Part shown: positions 15,688 through 23,546 of the stretch, in pieces
How positions within the stretch are numbered: the stretch's first letter is position 1
Layout of the letters: the number at the start of each line of letters is the position of its first letter
DNA from: DATFVJ01 sp035517695
GTDB taxonomy: Bacteria; Actinomycetota; Actinomycetes; Streptosporangiales; Streptosporangiaceae
NCBI GenBank assembly: GCA_035517695.1
Contig: DATIYI010000267.1
Coordinates: 14,910-78,909 of the forward strand
DNA length: 64,000 nucleotides
Reading direction: 5' to 3'
The notes under the pieces: model-generated
Database searches by the model: none
Seen by the model: only the letters and a program-made list of their open reading frames with translations
Told to the model about the DNA's origin: nothing
Translations under genes and position numbers: made by a program

Positions 15688-16689
15688 CTACACGCACCAC
15701 CGAAGGCCCGGGGTGTTGACGGGGGCGTCCCACAGCGCCGTCATCTCGTCGTCGAGCTTGAGCAGCGTGATCGAGCATCCTTGCATCTCCAGGGACGTGA
15801 TGTACGGGCCGATCAGGTTCCGGCTGATCTCGATGCCGCGCGCGGACAGGAAACGGCCGAGCTCGTTGTACACGATGTACAGCTCGATGAGCGGGGTTCC
15901 CCCCATACTGTTGACGAAGGCCAGTACCCGGTCGCCCGCGGAGAACGGCAGGTCGTCGGCGACCGGCGTCGCGAGCATCTCCACCACTTCACTGGCCGGC
16001 GCCACCGTTTTGCGCTCCCGGCCCGGCTCTCCATGGATGCCGATGCCGATCTCCATCTCCGTTGGCCCAAGCTCGAAGGTGGGCTTGCCCGCCGCGGGCA
16101 CCGTGCACGGTGTGAGGGCCATGCCCATGCTGCGCGCGTTCGCGTTGACCCTGCGGCACAGGTCGGCCACCTCCGCCAGGGGCCTGCGCTGTTCCGCCGC
16201 CGCGCCACAGATCTTTTCCGCGAGCACAGTCGCCCCGACGCCGCGGCGCCCCGCGGTGTACAGGCTGTCCTGCACGGCGACGTCGTCGTCGATCACCACG
16301 GCAGCCACGTCGATATTCTCGGCCCCGGCCAAGTCGGCGGCCATCTCGAAATTCATGATGTCGCCGGTGTAGTTCTTCACGATGTGCAGGACGCCCGCCC
16401 CGCCGTCGACGGCCTTCGTGGCCGCCAGCATCTGGTCCGGGGTGGGCGAGGTGAACACCTCACCGGGGCAGGCCGCGTCCAGCATTCCCATGCCGACGAA
16501 GCCGCCGTGCATGGGCTCGTGGCCCGAGCCGCCCCCGGACACCAAGGCGACCTTGCCCCGCACCGGGGCGTCGGCCCTGACAATGTAGTTCGGGTCGGTC
16601 ACCACCCGGACGAGGTCCTTGTGAGCCGCGGCGAACCCCTGCAGCGCCTCGCTGACCACATCGTCGGTGTTGTTGATGAGCTTCTTCAT
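15688..16689 (-). CDS. dhaK: dihydroxyacetone kinase substrate-binding subunit DhaK
   Basis: Binds dihydroxyacetone as a hemiaminal on a histidine; that residue is in the conserved GIGIHGEPGRE block. Other family blocks are KKLINNTDDVV, GGGSGHEPMHGGFVGMGMLD and IVKNYTGDIMNFEMA. The ATG at 16689 is chosen because GGAGGAG lies seven bases upstream; the open frame upstream of it is not conserved. With DhaL and DhaM this is a PEP-dependent kinase of the E. coli type, not the ATP-dependent single-chain form. Confidence 0.95.
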   Translation of the reverse strand: MKKLINNTDDVVSEALQGFAAAHKDLVRVVTDPNYIVRADAPVRGKVALVSGGGSGHEPMHGGFVGMGMLDAACPGEVFTSPTPDQMLAATKAVDGGAGVLHIVKNYTGDIMNFEMAADLAGAENIDVAAVVIDDDVAVQDSLYTAGRRGVGATVLAEKICGAAAEQRRPLAEVADLCRRVNANARSMGMALTPCTVPAAGKPTFELGPTEMEIGIGIHGEPGRERKTVAPASEVVEMLATPVADDLPFSAGDRVLAFVNSMGGTPLIELYIVYNELGRFLSARGIEISRNLIGPYITSLEMQGCSITLLKLDDEMTALWDAPVNTPGLRWCV

Positions 16690-16741
16690 GTGGGACTCCT
16701 CCGAATGACTTTGCCCAAGCACACGGGCCGACTTCCGGTTC

Positions 16742-16777
16742 GGGCGGGGCTAACCGGGTTTCCCGGCCGCCCCGCCC
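16742..16777 (-). terminator. compound hairpin between glpF and dhaK
   Basis: Two nested inverted repeats: an outer 9-bp stem GGGCGGGGC/GCCCCGCCC (16742-16750 with 16769-16777) and an inner CCGGG-TTT-CCCGG (16754-16766). It begins ten bases after the glpF stop codon in the direction of transcription. There is no U-tract. It may partly terminate or stabilise the glpF end of the message, giving different levels of glpF and the rest of the operon. Confidence 0.5.
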
Positions 16778-16787
16778 TCGTGCCTGG

Positions 16788-17765
16788 CTACCTGCCGCCA
16801 GCCTCGGCGATGTTCTCCTCGATCGCAGGTCCGGGCTCCGGCCCTTCAGGCGGTGCCCCCAGCAGCCTGGAGTGCAGGACGTCGCCGATGAAGAAGTCGT
16901 ACAGGAGGATGCCGATGACGCCTCCTATGAGGGGGCCCACGATCGGTACCCAGAAGTAGTTGCTGAAGTGGAAGGTCCCCATATGGTAGGTCCCGGGTAG
17001 GGCCACCTTTCCCCACCCCGCGAAGAAGGCGAATAGCCGGGGCCCGAAGTCACGGGCCGGGTTGATGGCGTATCCCGCGTTGGCGCCATAGGACATGCCG
17101 ATGGCTGCCACGGCAAAGCCGACGATCAGTGGCGTCATGTTCGACCCAACCGCCTGGTTCCTGGCGTCAATGACCGCCGCGACGAAGATCAGCAGGAATG
17201 CCGTGCCGGCGATCTGGTCGATCAGTGGCCAGGCCAACGCCCCGTGGAAGTACGTGGCAGGGAACGTCGCGAAGATCGAGTAGCTGGCCAGCGCCTGTCC
17301 GCCACTCTTCGGCGTGTGGGCCGCGAGGTTGAACGCGTCGATCGCGCTGTGGTACACGAGGAAAACCAGGGCGGCCCCGACGAACGCGCCGAGCAGCTGA
17401 GCGCCCCAGTACGGCAGGACCCGTGCCCACGCGAACTTACGCCTGACGGCAAAGGCCAGTGTCACGGCGGGGTTAAGGTGGGCACCGCTGATACCTCCCG
17501 CCACCCACACGCCGAACGCGACGGCCATCGCCCATCCCCACGTGATCAGCAGCCAGTCACCGGCCGCGTCGAAGATCACTGTTGGACCTGAGGTACGTCC
17601 GGAGCCAGGCAGGGCGGCCACGGCCATGGCCACCACGCCGTCCCCGAAGGAGATCAGGACGAATACCCCGAAGAATTCGGCTAGCAGTTCACCGTACAAG
17701 CCACTGATTCGCCCGACCCGGCGTCCTTCGCCATGCATTGGGCGCAATGGGGTTATATCGGCCAC
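16788..17765 (-). CDS. glpF: glycerol uptake facilitator (aquaglyceroporin)
   Basis: MIP-family channel for passive glycerol entry. Both half-helix motifs are present: SGAHLNPAVTLAF and INPARDFGPRLF; the Asp after the second NPAR is typical of glycerol-selective members. Hydrophobic segments fit six membrane helices. The GTG at 17765 is selected because GGGAGGG lies 5-6 bases before it; the frame is open upstream but crosses the direct-repeat region. It is the first gene of the minus-strand run. Confidence 0.93.
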   Translation of the reverse strand: MADITPLRPMHGEGRRVGRISGLYGELLAEFFGVFVLISFGDGVVAMAVAALPGSGRTSGPTVIFDAAGDWLLITWGWAMAVAFGVWVAGGISGAHLNPAVTLAFAVRRKFAWARVLPYWGAQLLGAFVGAALVFLVYHSAIDAFNLAAHTPKSGGQALASYSIFATFPATYFHGALAWPLIDQIAGTAFLLIFVAAVIDARNQAVGSNMTPLIVGFAVAAIGMSYGANAGYAINPARDFGPRLFAFFAGWGKVALPGTYHMGTFHFSNYFWVPIVGPLIGGVIGILLYDFFIGDVLHSRLLGAPPEGPEPGPAIEENIAEAGGR

Positions 17766-17780
17766 TATCACCCTCCCACT

Positions 17781-17893
17781 TGAGCGCGGTCCGCCAGGGT
17801 TAGGCCCACGGATTTGGGCTGAGCGCGATCCGCTAATGATTAGGTTGAGTGCGGTCCGCTGATTAGGCTGAGCACGGTCCGCCAATGATTAGG
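17781..17893. repeat. degenerate direct repeats upstream of glpF
   Basis: Four copies of a 22-25 bp unit, TGAGNGCGGTCCGCY followed by a short spacer and GATTAGG or GTTAGG, start at 17781, 17820, 17846 and 17869; a weaker fifth (CATCCGCC) is at 17901. Spacing is 39, 26 and 23 bases. They begin 15 bases upstream of the glpF start codon, a place where an operator for the glycerol operon would be expected. No regulator gene is encoded nearby. Simple repeat growth is the alternative. Confidence 0.6.
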
Positions 17894-18432
17894 CAAAGCA
17901 GCATCCGCCAGTAACCACCACAGGCCGCCGAGCCCGAATCTCACGGACATCTGCTCTGACGTCCCACCCTCCCATCGGGTCTCGCGTCGCAAGATCCAAG
18001 CCGTATAAAATCTGAATACACCTGCCAAAGCGACCATGTCAACGGTTGCGTGCTGGATCTTCGAAGTTAGCCGGACGCGCTGTCACATGATTACATTTCG
18101 TGACCAGGCGCGGTGAAGTGCAGGCGGCGGGGTCCGCACTGTAGCGCCATCGTGATACCCCGCGTGCCGATGATCGAAACGCTCGCTGCCGTGCATGGCC
18201 GTCCCCGCGCTCGCCGACGGGAAGGTGCCGGGACCTGCTTGCCGGAGGTGGTCGTGCCATGCCTGGCGCAACACGGACCGTAGTGGCGGGCTTGCCAGTC
18301 GCGGCAGAGACCGGCCCCTGGAAGCCGCCGGGTATCGCCCCGCCGCGGCCGCCTAGCTCGACCGGCGAGTGAAAAGGGCTGAATCGGGCGTCCGCCGGGC
18401 GAACCAATACCATTGTCCCATTTGGAGGAGAC
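17894..18432. other. intergenic region between divergent glpF and plsC-like gene
   Basis: About 540 bases with no supported gene; short frames here are not conserved-looking. It must carry the promoters of both divergent transcription units. No clear -35/-10 pair was recognised. Confidence 0.5.
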
Positions 18433-19122
18433 ATGGTGGAAGAGCGTCACCCGATCATGGATGGCTCTCCGGTCTTCTGGGCGGCCTTCAAGTTCGTGCT
18501 CCTGGGTCCTGTACTCCACCTGCTTTTCCGCCCTAAGGTCACCGGTCTCGAGCACATTCCGGCCGAGGGCGGGGCTCTCGTGGCAGCCAATCACGTGTCG
18601 TTCCTGGATCCGCTTCTGCTGCCACTCGTGGTGCCACGGCGGCGGGTGATGTTCCTTACCAAGATGAAGTACATCAACAGGTCATCTCTGCGCTGGTTTA
18701 TTCGGGGCGCCGGCGCCATCCCAGTGGCCACCGACGATCGGGATGCCGCCGGCGAGGTGGTGGCGGCGGGGGTCCATGCCGTCCGGCGGGGCAGGTTGGT
18801 AGGGATCTTTCCCGAAGGCACCCGGTCACGGGATGGCCGGCTGCAGCGAGGGAAGACGGGGGTGGCCCGGATCGCTATTGAGGCGGGTGTACCCGTGATC
18901 CCTGCCGGAATCGTCGGAACGAACCGGGCGTTCCCGCCAGGAGCCAGGCTGCCCCGGCCTCGCTCGGTGCAGATCAAGTTCGGCCCTTCCATCCGGTTTG
19001 CGGCTCCGGCCGGTACAGTTCCTGACCCGCCGGTGAGCCGGCGCGCCACCGATGAGGTCATGGGCGCCATCCAGGCGCTGTCCGGCCAGCAGGTCAGCAC
19101 CGATCCAGCGTCCGAGGACTGA
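18433..19122 (+). CDS. PlsC-family acyltransferase (second copy)
   Basis: A 229-residue membrane-associated acyltransferase. HX4D motif NHVSFLDPLL, phosphate-binding motif FPEGTRSRDGRLQRGKTGVA, and the later PVIPAGIVGTNRAFPPG are intact. A GGAGGAG site sits four bases before the ATG. It is the first plus-strand gene after the glycerol run, divergent from glpF. Likely role is acylation of lysophosphatidate; substrate unproven. Confidence 0.88.
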   Translation: MVEERHPIMDGSPVFWAAFKFVLLGPVLHLLFRPKVTGLEHIPAEGGALVAANHVSFLDPLLLPLVVPRRRVMFLTKMKYINRSSLRWFIRGAGAIPVATDDRDAAGEVVAAGVHAVRRGRLVGIFPEGTRSRDGRLQRGKTGVARIAIEAGVPVIPAGIVGTNRAFPPGARLPRPRSVQIKFGPSIRFAAPAGTVPDPPVSRRATDEVMGAIQALSGQQVSTDPASED

Positions 19123-19149
19123 CCGCGCGAGCCCGAAGCGGTTCGGTCC

Positions 19150-19186
19150 GGCCCCGGTACCTGGCCCCGGGCCAGGTACCGGGGCC
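19150..19186. terminator. 18-bp palindromic terminator between convergent acyltransferase genes
   Basis: An 18-bp perfect inverted repeat (19150-19167 and 19169-19186, arms beginning GGCCCCGGTACCTGG) lies between two convergent genes, with a single unpaired central base. No U-tract. It is a strong candidate bidirectional terminator. Confidence 0.65.
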
Positions 19187-19220
19187 AGACCGGGCGAGCC
19201 TGGCCCGGTCCTCGCTGTAG

Positions 19221-19970
19221 CTAGGCGCGCGATCCGCTGCCCGCCTCGAGCCGCTGCGGATCGTAAGGGGCGGCGGGCGGCTGCTTCCCGCGCAGCCCGG
19301 CAAGCAACCCGGTGATGTCACGCATCACCGTCGCGGTGGCAGCTCGCAGCGTCGCCGCATCAACCGGCTTGTCGCGAAATTCGGACAGATCGACCGGTGG
19401 CCCGGCCACCATGCGGATGGTCCTGCGCGGGAACAGGTGCGGCGTCTTGCTCCCGTACGGCAGCACGTTCTGGGTGCCCCAGTGCGCAATGGGGATGACC
19501 GGCGCACCCGTGCTGAGGGCCAGCCGGGCGACACCGGTCTTCGCGGTCATCGGCCACAGGTCGGGATCCCGGGTACAGGTCGCCTCGGGGTAGACGATGA
19601 CGCAGGCTCCATCCGCGATGCCACGCTCGGCGTCCTTGAGCACGGCAGCGGCGTCTGTCTGGCCGCGGTGGACCGGAAGCTGGCCGAGCTTAGTCACGAT
19701 CGAGCCCAGCACCCTGATCTTGAAGATAGTGTCCTTCGCCAGGAATACGGGGTAACGGCCGGACTCGTGGCTGAACAGCATCACGGCGAACACATCTGCG
19801 TACGAGACGTGGTTGGGCGCCAGGATCAGCCCGCCGGCCTGCGGGATGTTCTGCTGGCCCGCCCAGTCGCGCTTGAGCAGCAACCGGAGCGTCGGGCGCA
19901 GCAGGACGACGGACACCATTCGCCAGGCGCGCGAGTACGAGTACCCGGGATCTGGCTGCTTTCCCGCCAC
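19221..19970 (-). CDS. PlsC-family acyltransferase (third copy)
   Basis: The acyltransferase usually found near cofC in actinomycetes. Motifs are NHVSYADVFAV (HX4D) and a variant phosphate-binding block YPEATCTRDPDLWPM in place of FPEGTR, then PVIPIAHWGTQNVLPYG. The GTG at 19970 is chosen because GGAG lies six bases upstream (caggagacaggtGTG); a GTG at 20048 lacks such a site. Divergent from cofC. The altered FPEGT motif suggests a different acyl acceptor or donor than the other two copies. Confidence 0.86.
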   Translation of the reverse strand: MAGKQPDPGYSYSRAWRMVSVVLLRPTLRLLLKRDWAGQQNIPQAGGLILAPNHVSYADVFAVMLFSHESGRYPVFLAKDTIFKIRVLGSIVTKLGQLPVHRGQTDAAAVLKDAERGIADGACVIVYPEATCTRDPDLWPMTAKTGVARLALSTGAPVIPIAHWGTQNVLPYGSKTPHLFPRRTIRMVAGPPVDLSEFRDKPVDAATLRAATATVMRDITGLLAGLRGKQPPAAPYDPQRLEAGSGSRA

Positions 19971-20113
19971 ACCTGTCTCCTGCCGTGAGTATCCCCGCAC
20001 GTAACCTTGTGGTCTGTAGGAGGAGTCTTCGTTGGCTGCGCCGTCCACTACAACCCGTCACAGACCGCGAGTCTCGCGGCTGCGCGCGCATAGTGTCGAG
20101 GCAGGATCATCTT

Positions 20114-20779
20114 ATGAGGGCTGAGGGTCCGCTCACCTGGTCTCTTGTGGTCCCGGTCAAGCTGCTGGCCCGGGCCAAGTCCCGGCTGGCCACGCTGGCA
20201 GGCGCGGACAGGCCGGCGCTGGCTCTTGCCGTCGCGGCAGACACGGTTAGGGCCGCGCTCGGTTGCCCGCGGGTGCGGCACGTCATCGTTGTCACCGACG
20301 ACGAACTCGCGGCGCGGGAACTTGGCAGGCTCGGGGCCGTCGTGATCCGTGACGGGCCAGCTGCCGGGTTGAACCCGGCACTCGAATACGGGGCGGCGCA
20401 GGCCGCCTGCCGCGATCCAAGGTCAGGGATCGCGGCCCTTTCCGCGGACCTGCCCGCGCTGAGGCCGGCCGAGCTCGACCGGGCACTGCGGCAGGCGGCC
20501 CGCTGGCCGCAGGCGATCGTCCCTGACAGCTCCGGGCTTGGCACGACGCTTTACACCACCCGGCCAGGCATCCCGTTCCGGCCGAGATTCGGCCCGGCGT
20601 CGCGGCGCAGGCACGTGGCCGCTGGTGCCCGCGAGATCAGCCGCGACGACCTGCCAGGGCTGCGCCGCGATGTGGATACAGCGGCAGACCTGGACGAGGC
20701 GGCGGCGCTCGGGCTTGGTCCCGCGACAGCGCCCTTGGCGGCCCGGCTCCTGCGTCGCCCGGACACCGCGCGACGCTAG
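20114..20779 (+). CDS. cofC: phosphoenolpyruvate guanylyltransferase (F420 biosynthesis)
   Basis: CofC/FbiD makes the GPP-enolpyruvate (or lactate) donor for coenzyme F420. The 221-residue protein starts MRAEGPLTWSLVVPVKLLARAKSRL and has the nucleotidyltransferase pattern VVTDDE, GLNPALEYGA and AALSADLPALRPAEL; the C-terminal DDLPGLRRDVDTAADL block is typical. The ATG at 20114 follows an AGGATC. It supports an F420-using host, as does the PPOX gene at 46.7 kb. Confidence 0.92.
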   Translation: MRAEGPLTWSLVVPVKLLARAKSRLATLAGADRPALALAVAADTVRAALGCPRVRHVIVVTDDELAARELGRLGAVVIRDGPAAGLNPALEYGAAQAACRDPRSGIAALSADLPALRPAELDRALRQAARWPQAIVPDSSGLGTTLYTTRPGIPFRPRFGPASRRRHVAAGAREISRDDLPGLRRDVDTAADLDEAAALGLGPATAPLAARLLRRPDTARR

Positions 20780-20793
20780 GGCGCGCCGGTCAT

Positions 20794-21252
20794 TCAGATC
20801 TGGCCGCCGGTTTTGGCCGGTATGACCGCGACGATCGCGTTGCTGATGGCGACGAGGAGGGGACCAGCGGGGGCGTAGCTGGCCGGGATGGTGAGCTCCA
20901 CGTAGGCTTCGCGCCCGACTTCGATGAACTGCGTCGGCGTGGCCGCGCCTGGCGGCTGAGGAAACCAGGACACGCCGTTCACCACGGTGAGTTCCGCCGT
21001 CGGGGTGAGCGCCGCCGGCAGCGGCACACCGCAGCGCAACGTGACAGGCGGGTTTCCCCACGCGACGGTGAGCGAGGAGCCCGGGCGCACGGCCCGGCGC
21101 GGATGGCCGCCCAGACGTGCGGGGAGCGTCCGGGTGAGCGCCGCGCAGTACCTGCTCGCCGCCGGCGCCGGGCGGGGTGGGACAAGCCGGACCGCCGCGT
21201 CACCGTGACCCGCCCCACCGGAGGCGCAACCTGTGAGCAGCACGCAGGCCAT
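20794..21252 (-). CDS. DUF3515 family lipoprotein
   Basis: Conserved actinobacterial protein of unknown function, normally placed between ddl and thiL. An LLTGC lipobox lies at residues 5-9 of the ATG-started frame, so the mature protein would be lipid-anchored outside the membrane. The signal region is too short with this ATG and lacks a basic residue; the upstream in-frame codons would add a proper arginine plus hydrophobic stretch but contain no ATG, GTG or TTG back to the stop (see findings). The lrp stop is 84 bases upstream. Confidence 0.8.
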   Translation of the reverse strand: MACVLLTGCASGGAGHGDAAVRLVPPRPAPAASRYCAALTRTLPARLGGHPRRAVRPGSSLTVAWGNPPVTLRCGVPLPAALTPTAELTVVNGVSWFPQPPGAATPTQFIEVGREAYVELTIPASYAPAGPLLVAISNAIVAVIPAKTGGQI

Positions 21253-21336
21253 TATCCCCGCGGCGGCCGTCAGCCCGGGGAGCGTGCCCCTGGCCTGCGT
21301 TGATTGCGCTGGGTCGCGCGGCAGCGTGACGGCGCC

Positions 21337-21570
21337 TCAGATGTGCACTATGGGGCAGGTCAGGGTGCGCGTGATGCCATCGACGACCTGTATCTGCGCG
21401 ACCACCAGCTTGCCGAGATCATCGACGTTGGTCGCCTCTGCACGCACAATGACGTCGTAGGGGCCCGTCACGTCCTCGGCCTGGGTAACGCCAGGGATCT
21501 TGCCGATCCGGGTGGCTACGTCGGCTGCCTTGCCGACTTCGGTCTGGATGAGGATGTAGGCCTGGACCAT
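21337..21570 (-). CDS. stand-alone Lrp/AsnC ligand-binding (RAM) domain protein
   Basis: A 77-residue protein made only of the alpha/beta RAM domain of Lrp-type regulators, with no helix-turn-helix. It begins MVQAYILIQTEVGKAADVA and contains IPGVTQAEDVTGPYDVIVRAE. ATG at 21570 follows GGAGGACGTC, which fixes the start. Such stand-alone domains bind amino acids or small effectors as ring oligomers; the partner is unknown. Divergent from thiL with a short gap. Confidence 0.9.
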   Translation of the reverse strand: MVQAYILIQTEVGKAADVATRIGKIPGVTQAEDVTGPYDVIVRAEATNVDDLGKLVVAQIQVVDGITRTLTCPIVHI

Positions 21571-21600
21571 GACGTCCTCCCAGGGGCGGAGTAGACCAGA

Positions 21601-22788
21601 GTGACCACTAACCCGAAACGCCACGCTACCGTAGAGCCCCGGCTGGTAGGCGCGCTGGGGCTAAGGCGCCCGCCGGGCGGGCGGATATTCGCGCGGCGGG
21701 GCCGCTTTCTGGAGGTTCATATCACGATCGGAGAGCTTGGCGAATTCGGTTTGATCGCCCGGATGTCTGCCGGGCTGCTGCCGAACAGTTACGTCCTCTT
21801 GGGCGTCGGGGATGACGCCGCGGTGCTGAGCACGCCGGACCGTCGGGTGGTCGCGACCACCGATCTGCTGGTCGAGGGACAGCATTTCCGCCGTGACTGG
21901 TCGGGCCCGCATGACGTCGGCCACAAGGCAGGGGCGCGCAGCCTCGCCGACGTCGCCGCGATGGGCGCGGTGGCCACCGGATTGCTCGTGGCGTTTGCCG
22001 CTCCCCCACAGCTCCCGGTGAGCTGGGCAGACGAGTTCGCCGCCGGGCTCGCCGCCGAGTGCGCGCGCGGCGGCGCGGCCGTCGTCGGCGGTGATGTCGC
22101 GGCGGCAGAAAAGATCATGATTGCGGTGACGGCGCTCGGCGACCTGGAAGGCCGCTCACCTGTGTGCCGCTCGGGCGCTCGCCGGGGCGACGTGGTCGCG
22201 GTCGCCGGGGCGCTCGGTCATTCCGCCGCCGGCCTGGCGCTGCTCGATCACGGCTTGACCGGCCCGGAGGAACTGCTCGCCGCGCACCGGCGCCCGCAGC
22301 CTTCGTACGACGCGGGTCCGGAGGCGGCTAGGTGCGGTGCCACCGCGATGATCGATGTCAGTGATGGGCTGCTCGCCGACCTCGGCCATGTGGCCGAAGC
22401 GAGCGGGGTGGTGATCGACCTGACCTCCGCCCTGCTGCCCGACAGCCGCCCGCTCAGCGTGGCGGCTGAATTGGTCATAACGGCTGCCGCTGGCCGGCCC
22501 TGGCCTCGTTCGGTGTCCCGAGCCGAGCGGCAAGGACGGGCCCGGGCAGGCGTTTGCGCTGTCGACTGGATGCTGACCGGGGGAGAGGATCACGCGTTCG
22601 CCGCCGCGTTCCCGCCTGACGTCAACCTGCCCGCACGCTGGACGGTCATCGGGCATGTCGGGGCACGAGATGTCGGGGCACGAGATGTCGGGGCACAGGG
22701 AAGGACGCAGGGCATGGACACGTCTCCCGGGGTCCTGGTAGATGGACAGCGATACCAGCACAGGGCAGGCTGGGAGCATTTCCGCTGA
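21601..22788 (+). CDS. thiL: thiamine-monophosphate kinase
   Basis: Phosphorylates thiamine monophosphate to the diphosphate cofactor. Family blocks: VGDDAAVL, TTDLLVEGQHFRRDW, GHKAGARSLADVAAMGA, MIDVSDGLLADLGH and TGGEDHAF. The only canonical in-frame start is GTG 21601, giving a 39-residue non-conserved extension. The expected start is near ATC 21721: GGAGG lies five bases before it and homologues begin with the following TIGELGEFGLI. Near the C-terminus is a short repeat, GARDVGARDVGAQ, from three 15-bp DNA copies. Confidence 0.93.
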   Translation: MTTNPKRHATVEPRLVGALGLRRPPGGRIFARRGRFLEVHITIGELGEFGLIARMSAGLLPNSYVLLGVGDDAAVLSTPDRRVVATTDLLVEGQHFRRDWSGPHDVGHKAGARSLADVAAMGAVATGLLVAFAAPPQLPVSWADEFAAGLAAECARGGAAVVGGDVAAAEKIMIAVTALGDLEGRSPVCRSGARRGDVVAVAGALGHSAAGLALLDHGLTGPEELLAAHRRPQPSYDAGPEAARCGATAMIDVSDGLLADLGHVAEASGVVIDLTSALLPDSRPLSVAAELVITAAAGRPWPRSVSRAERQGRARAGVCAVDWMLTGGEDHAFAAAFPPDVNLPARWTVIGHVGARDVGARDVGAQGRTQGMDTSPGVLVDGQRYQHRAGWEHFR

Positions 22789-22850
22789 TTTATTCTGTAA
22801 CGTTCGCGTTTGCTAGCCGTGAACACCACTTGCTTGGTATAAATCGCCCG

Positions 22851-23546
22851 ATGCACCGAATCCGCTGGCGTAGCAGCCGGGTCACGCCTGCCCACCGCCG
22901 AACGGTCACGGCACATGCCGAGATGGCTGGTGGGCGCGCGCCCGGTGGCGGTTCATTGCGCCGGTTGATCGTGACGCCGACGTTCGTGTTCAGCGCCAGT
23001 ATCTTGACCATGGCCCTATTGGCCTTTGGCACCACCCAGACGGTTTTCACATTCAGCAGTTCGCATCCGAGCCGGAACTGCGCGGCCGACAGATGCGCGC
23101 GTCACAGCGCGGGCCACACCGCCGACGCGAGGACCTCGGGCGCCGGCGCTGCCCGCCGCAGCGCGTCGCCGTTACCGTCGTCGTCACCGTCACCGGGCCG
23201 GGTCATCTCAGGATCTTCGCCGCCGCGGGCAAGGATCCATATCAGCTACCACACGATGCCGTCCGCGGCTGGCGGTTTCGTCGCGGAGATTGCCATCGCT
23301 GACCATGGCGGCTCACCTGACGGCCACTGGTGGCTCTCCGTCAGGCTGCCGGGCGTCCGGATCGCCTGGATGGCCAACGCGACCTGGCACGCCGGAAGCG
23401 ATGGCAGCGTGATCATTGAGCCGCTGGGCCAGGCCGGCCAGCTGCGTAAGGGTACGACAGTCGCGGTCACTTTCGCCGGAGCCGGCCACGCAGGCGTCCC
23501 TTCAGCCTGCCTGTTCGACGGTGCGCGCTGCCACGTCAGTGGCTGA
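22851..23546 (+). CDS. membrane-anchored protein with a CBM2-like domain
   Basis: A 231-residue protein. Residues about 35-65 (LIVTPTFVFSASILTMALLAF) form one membrane segment or signal anchor; a Ser/Pro/Ala-rich linker follows; the last 105 residues look like a family 2 carbohydrate-binding module: ISYHTMPSAAGGFVAEIAI, HWWLSVRLPGVRIAWMANA with the typical aromatic positions, and the paired cysteines of SACLFDGARCHV at the end. Start could also be TTG 22830. Its stop codon lies inside the first unit of a tandem repeat. Binding to cellulose or chitin is inferred. Confidence 0.65.
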   Translation: MHRIRWRSSRVTPAHRRTVTAHAEMAGGRAPGGGSLRRLIVTPTFVFSASILTMALLAFGTTQTVFTFSSSHPSRNCAADRCARHSAGHTADARTSGAGAARRSASPLPSSSPSPGRVISGSSPPRARIHISYHTMPSAAGGFVAEIAIADHGGSPDGHWWLSVRLPGVRIAWMANATWHAGSDGSVIIEPLGQAGQLRKGTTVAVTFAGAGHAGVPSACLFDGARCHVSG

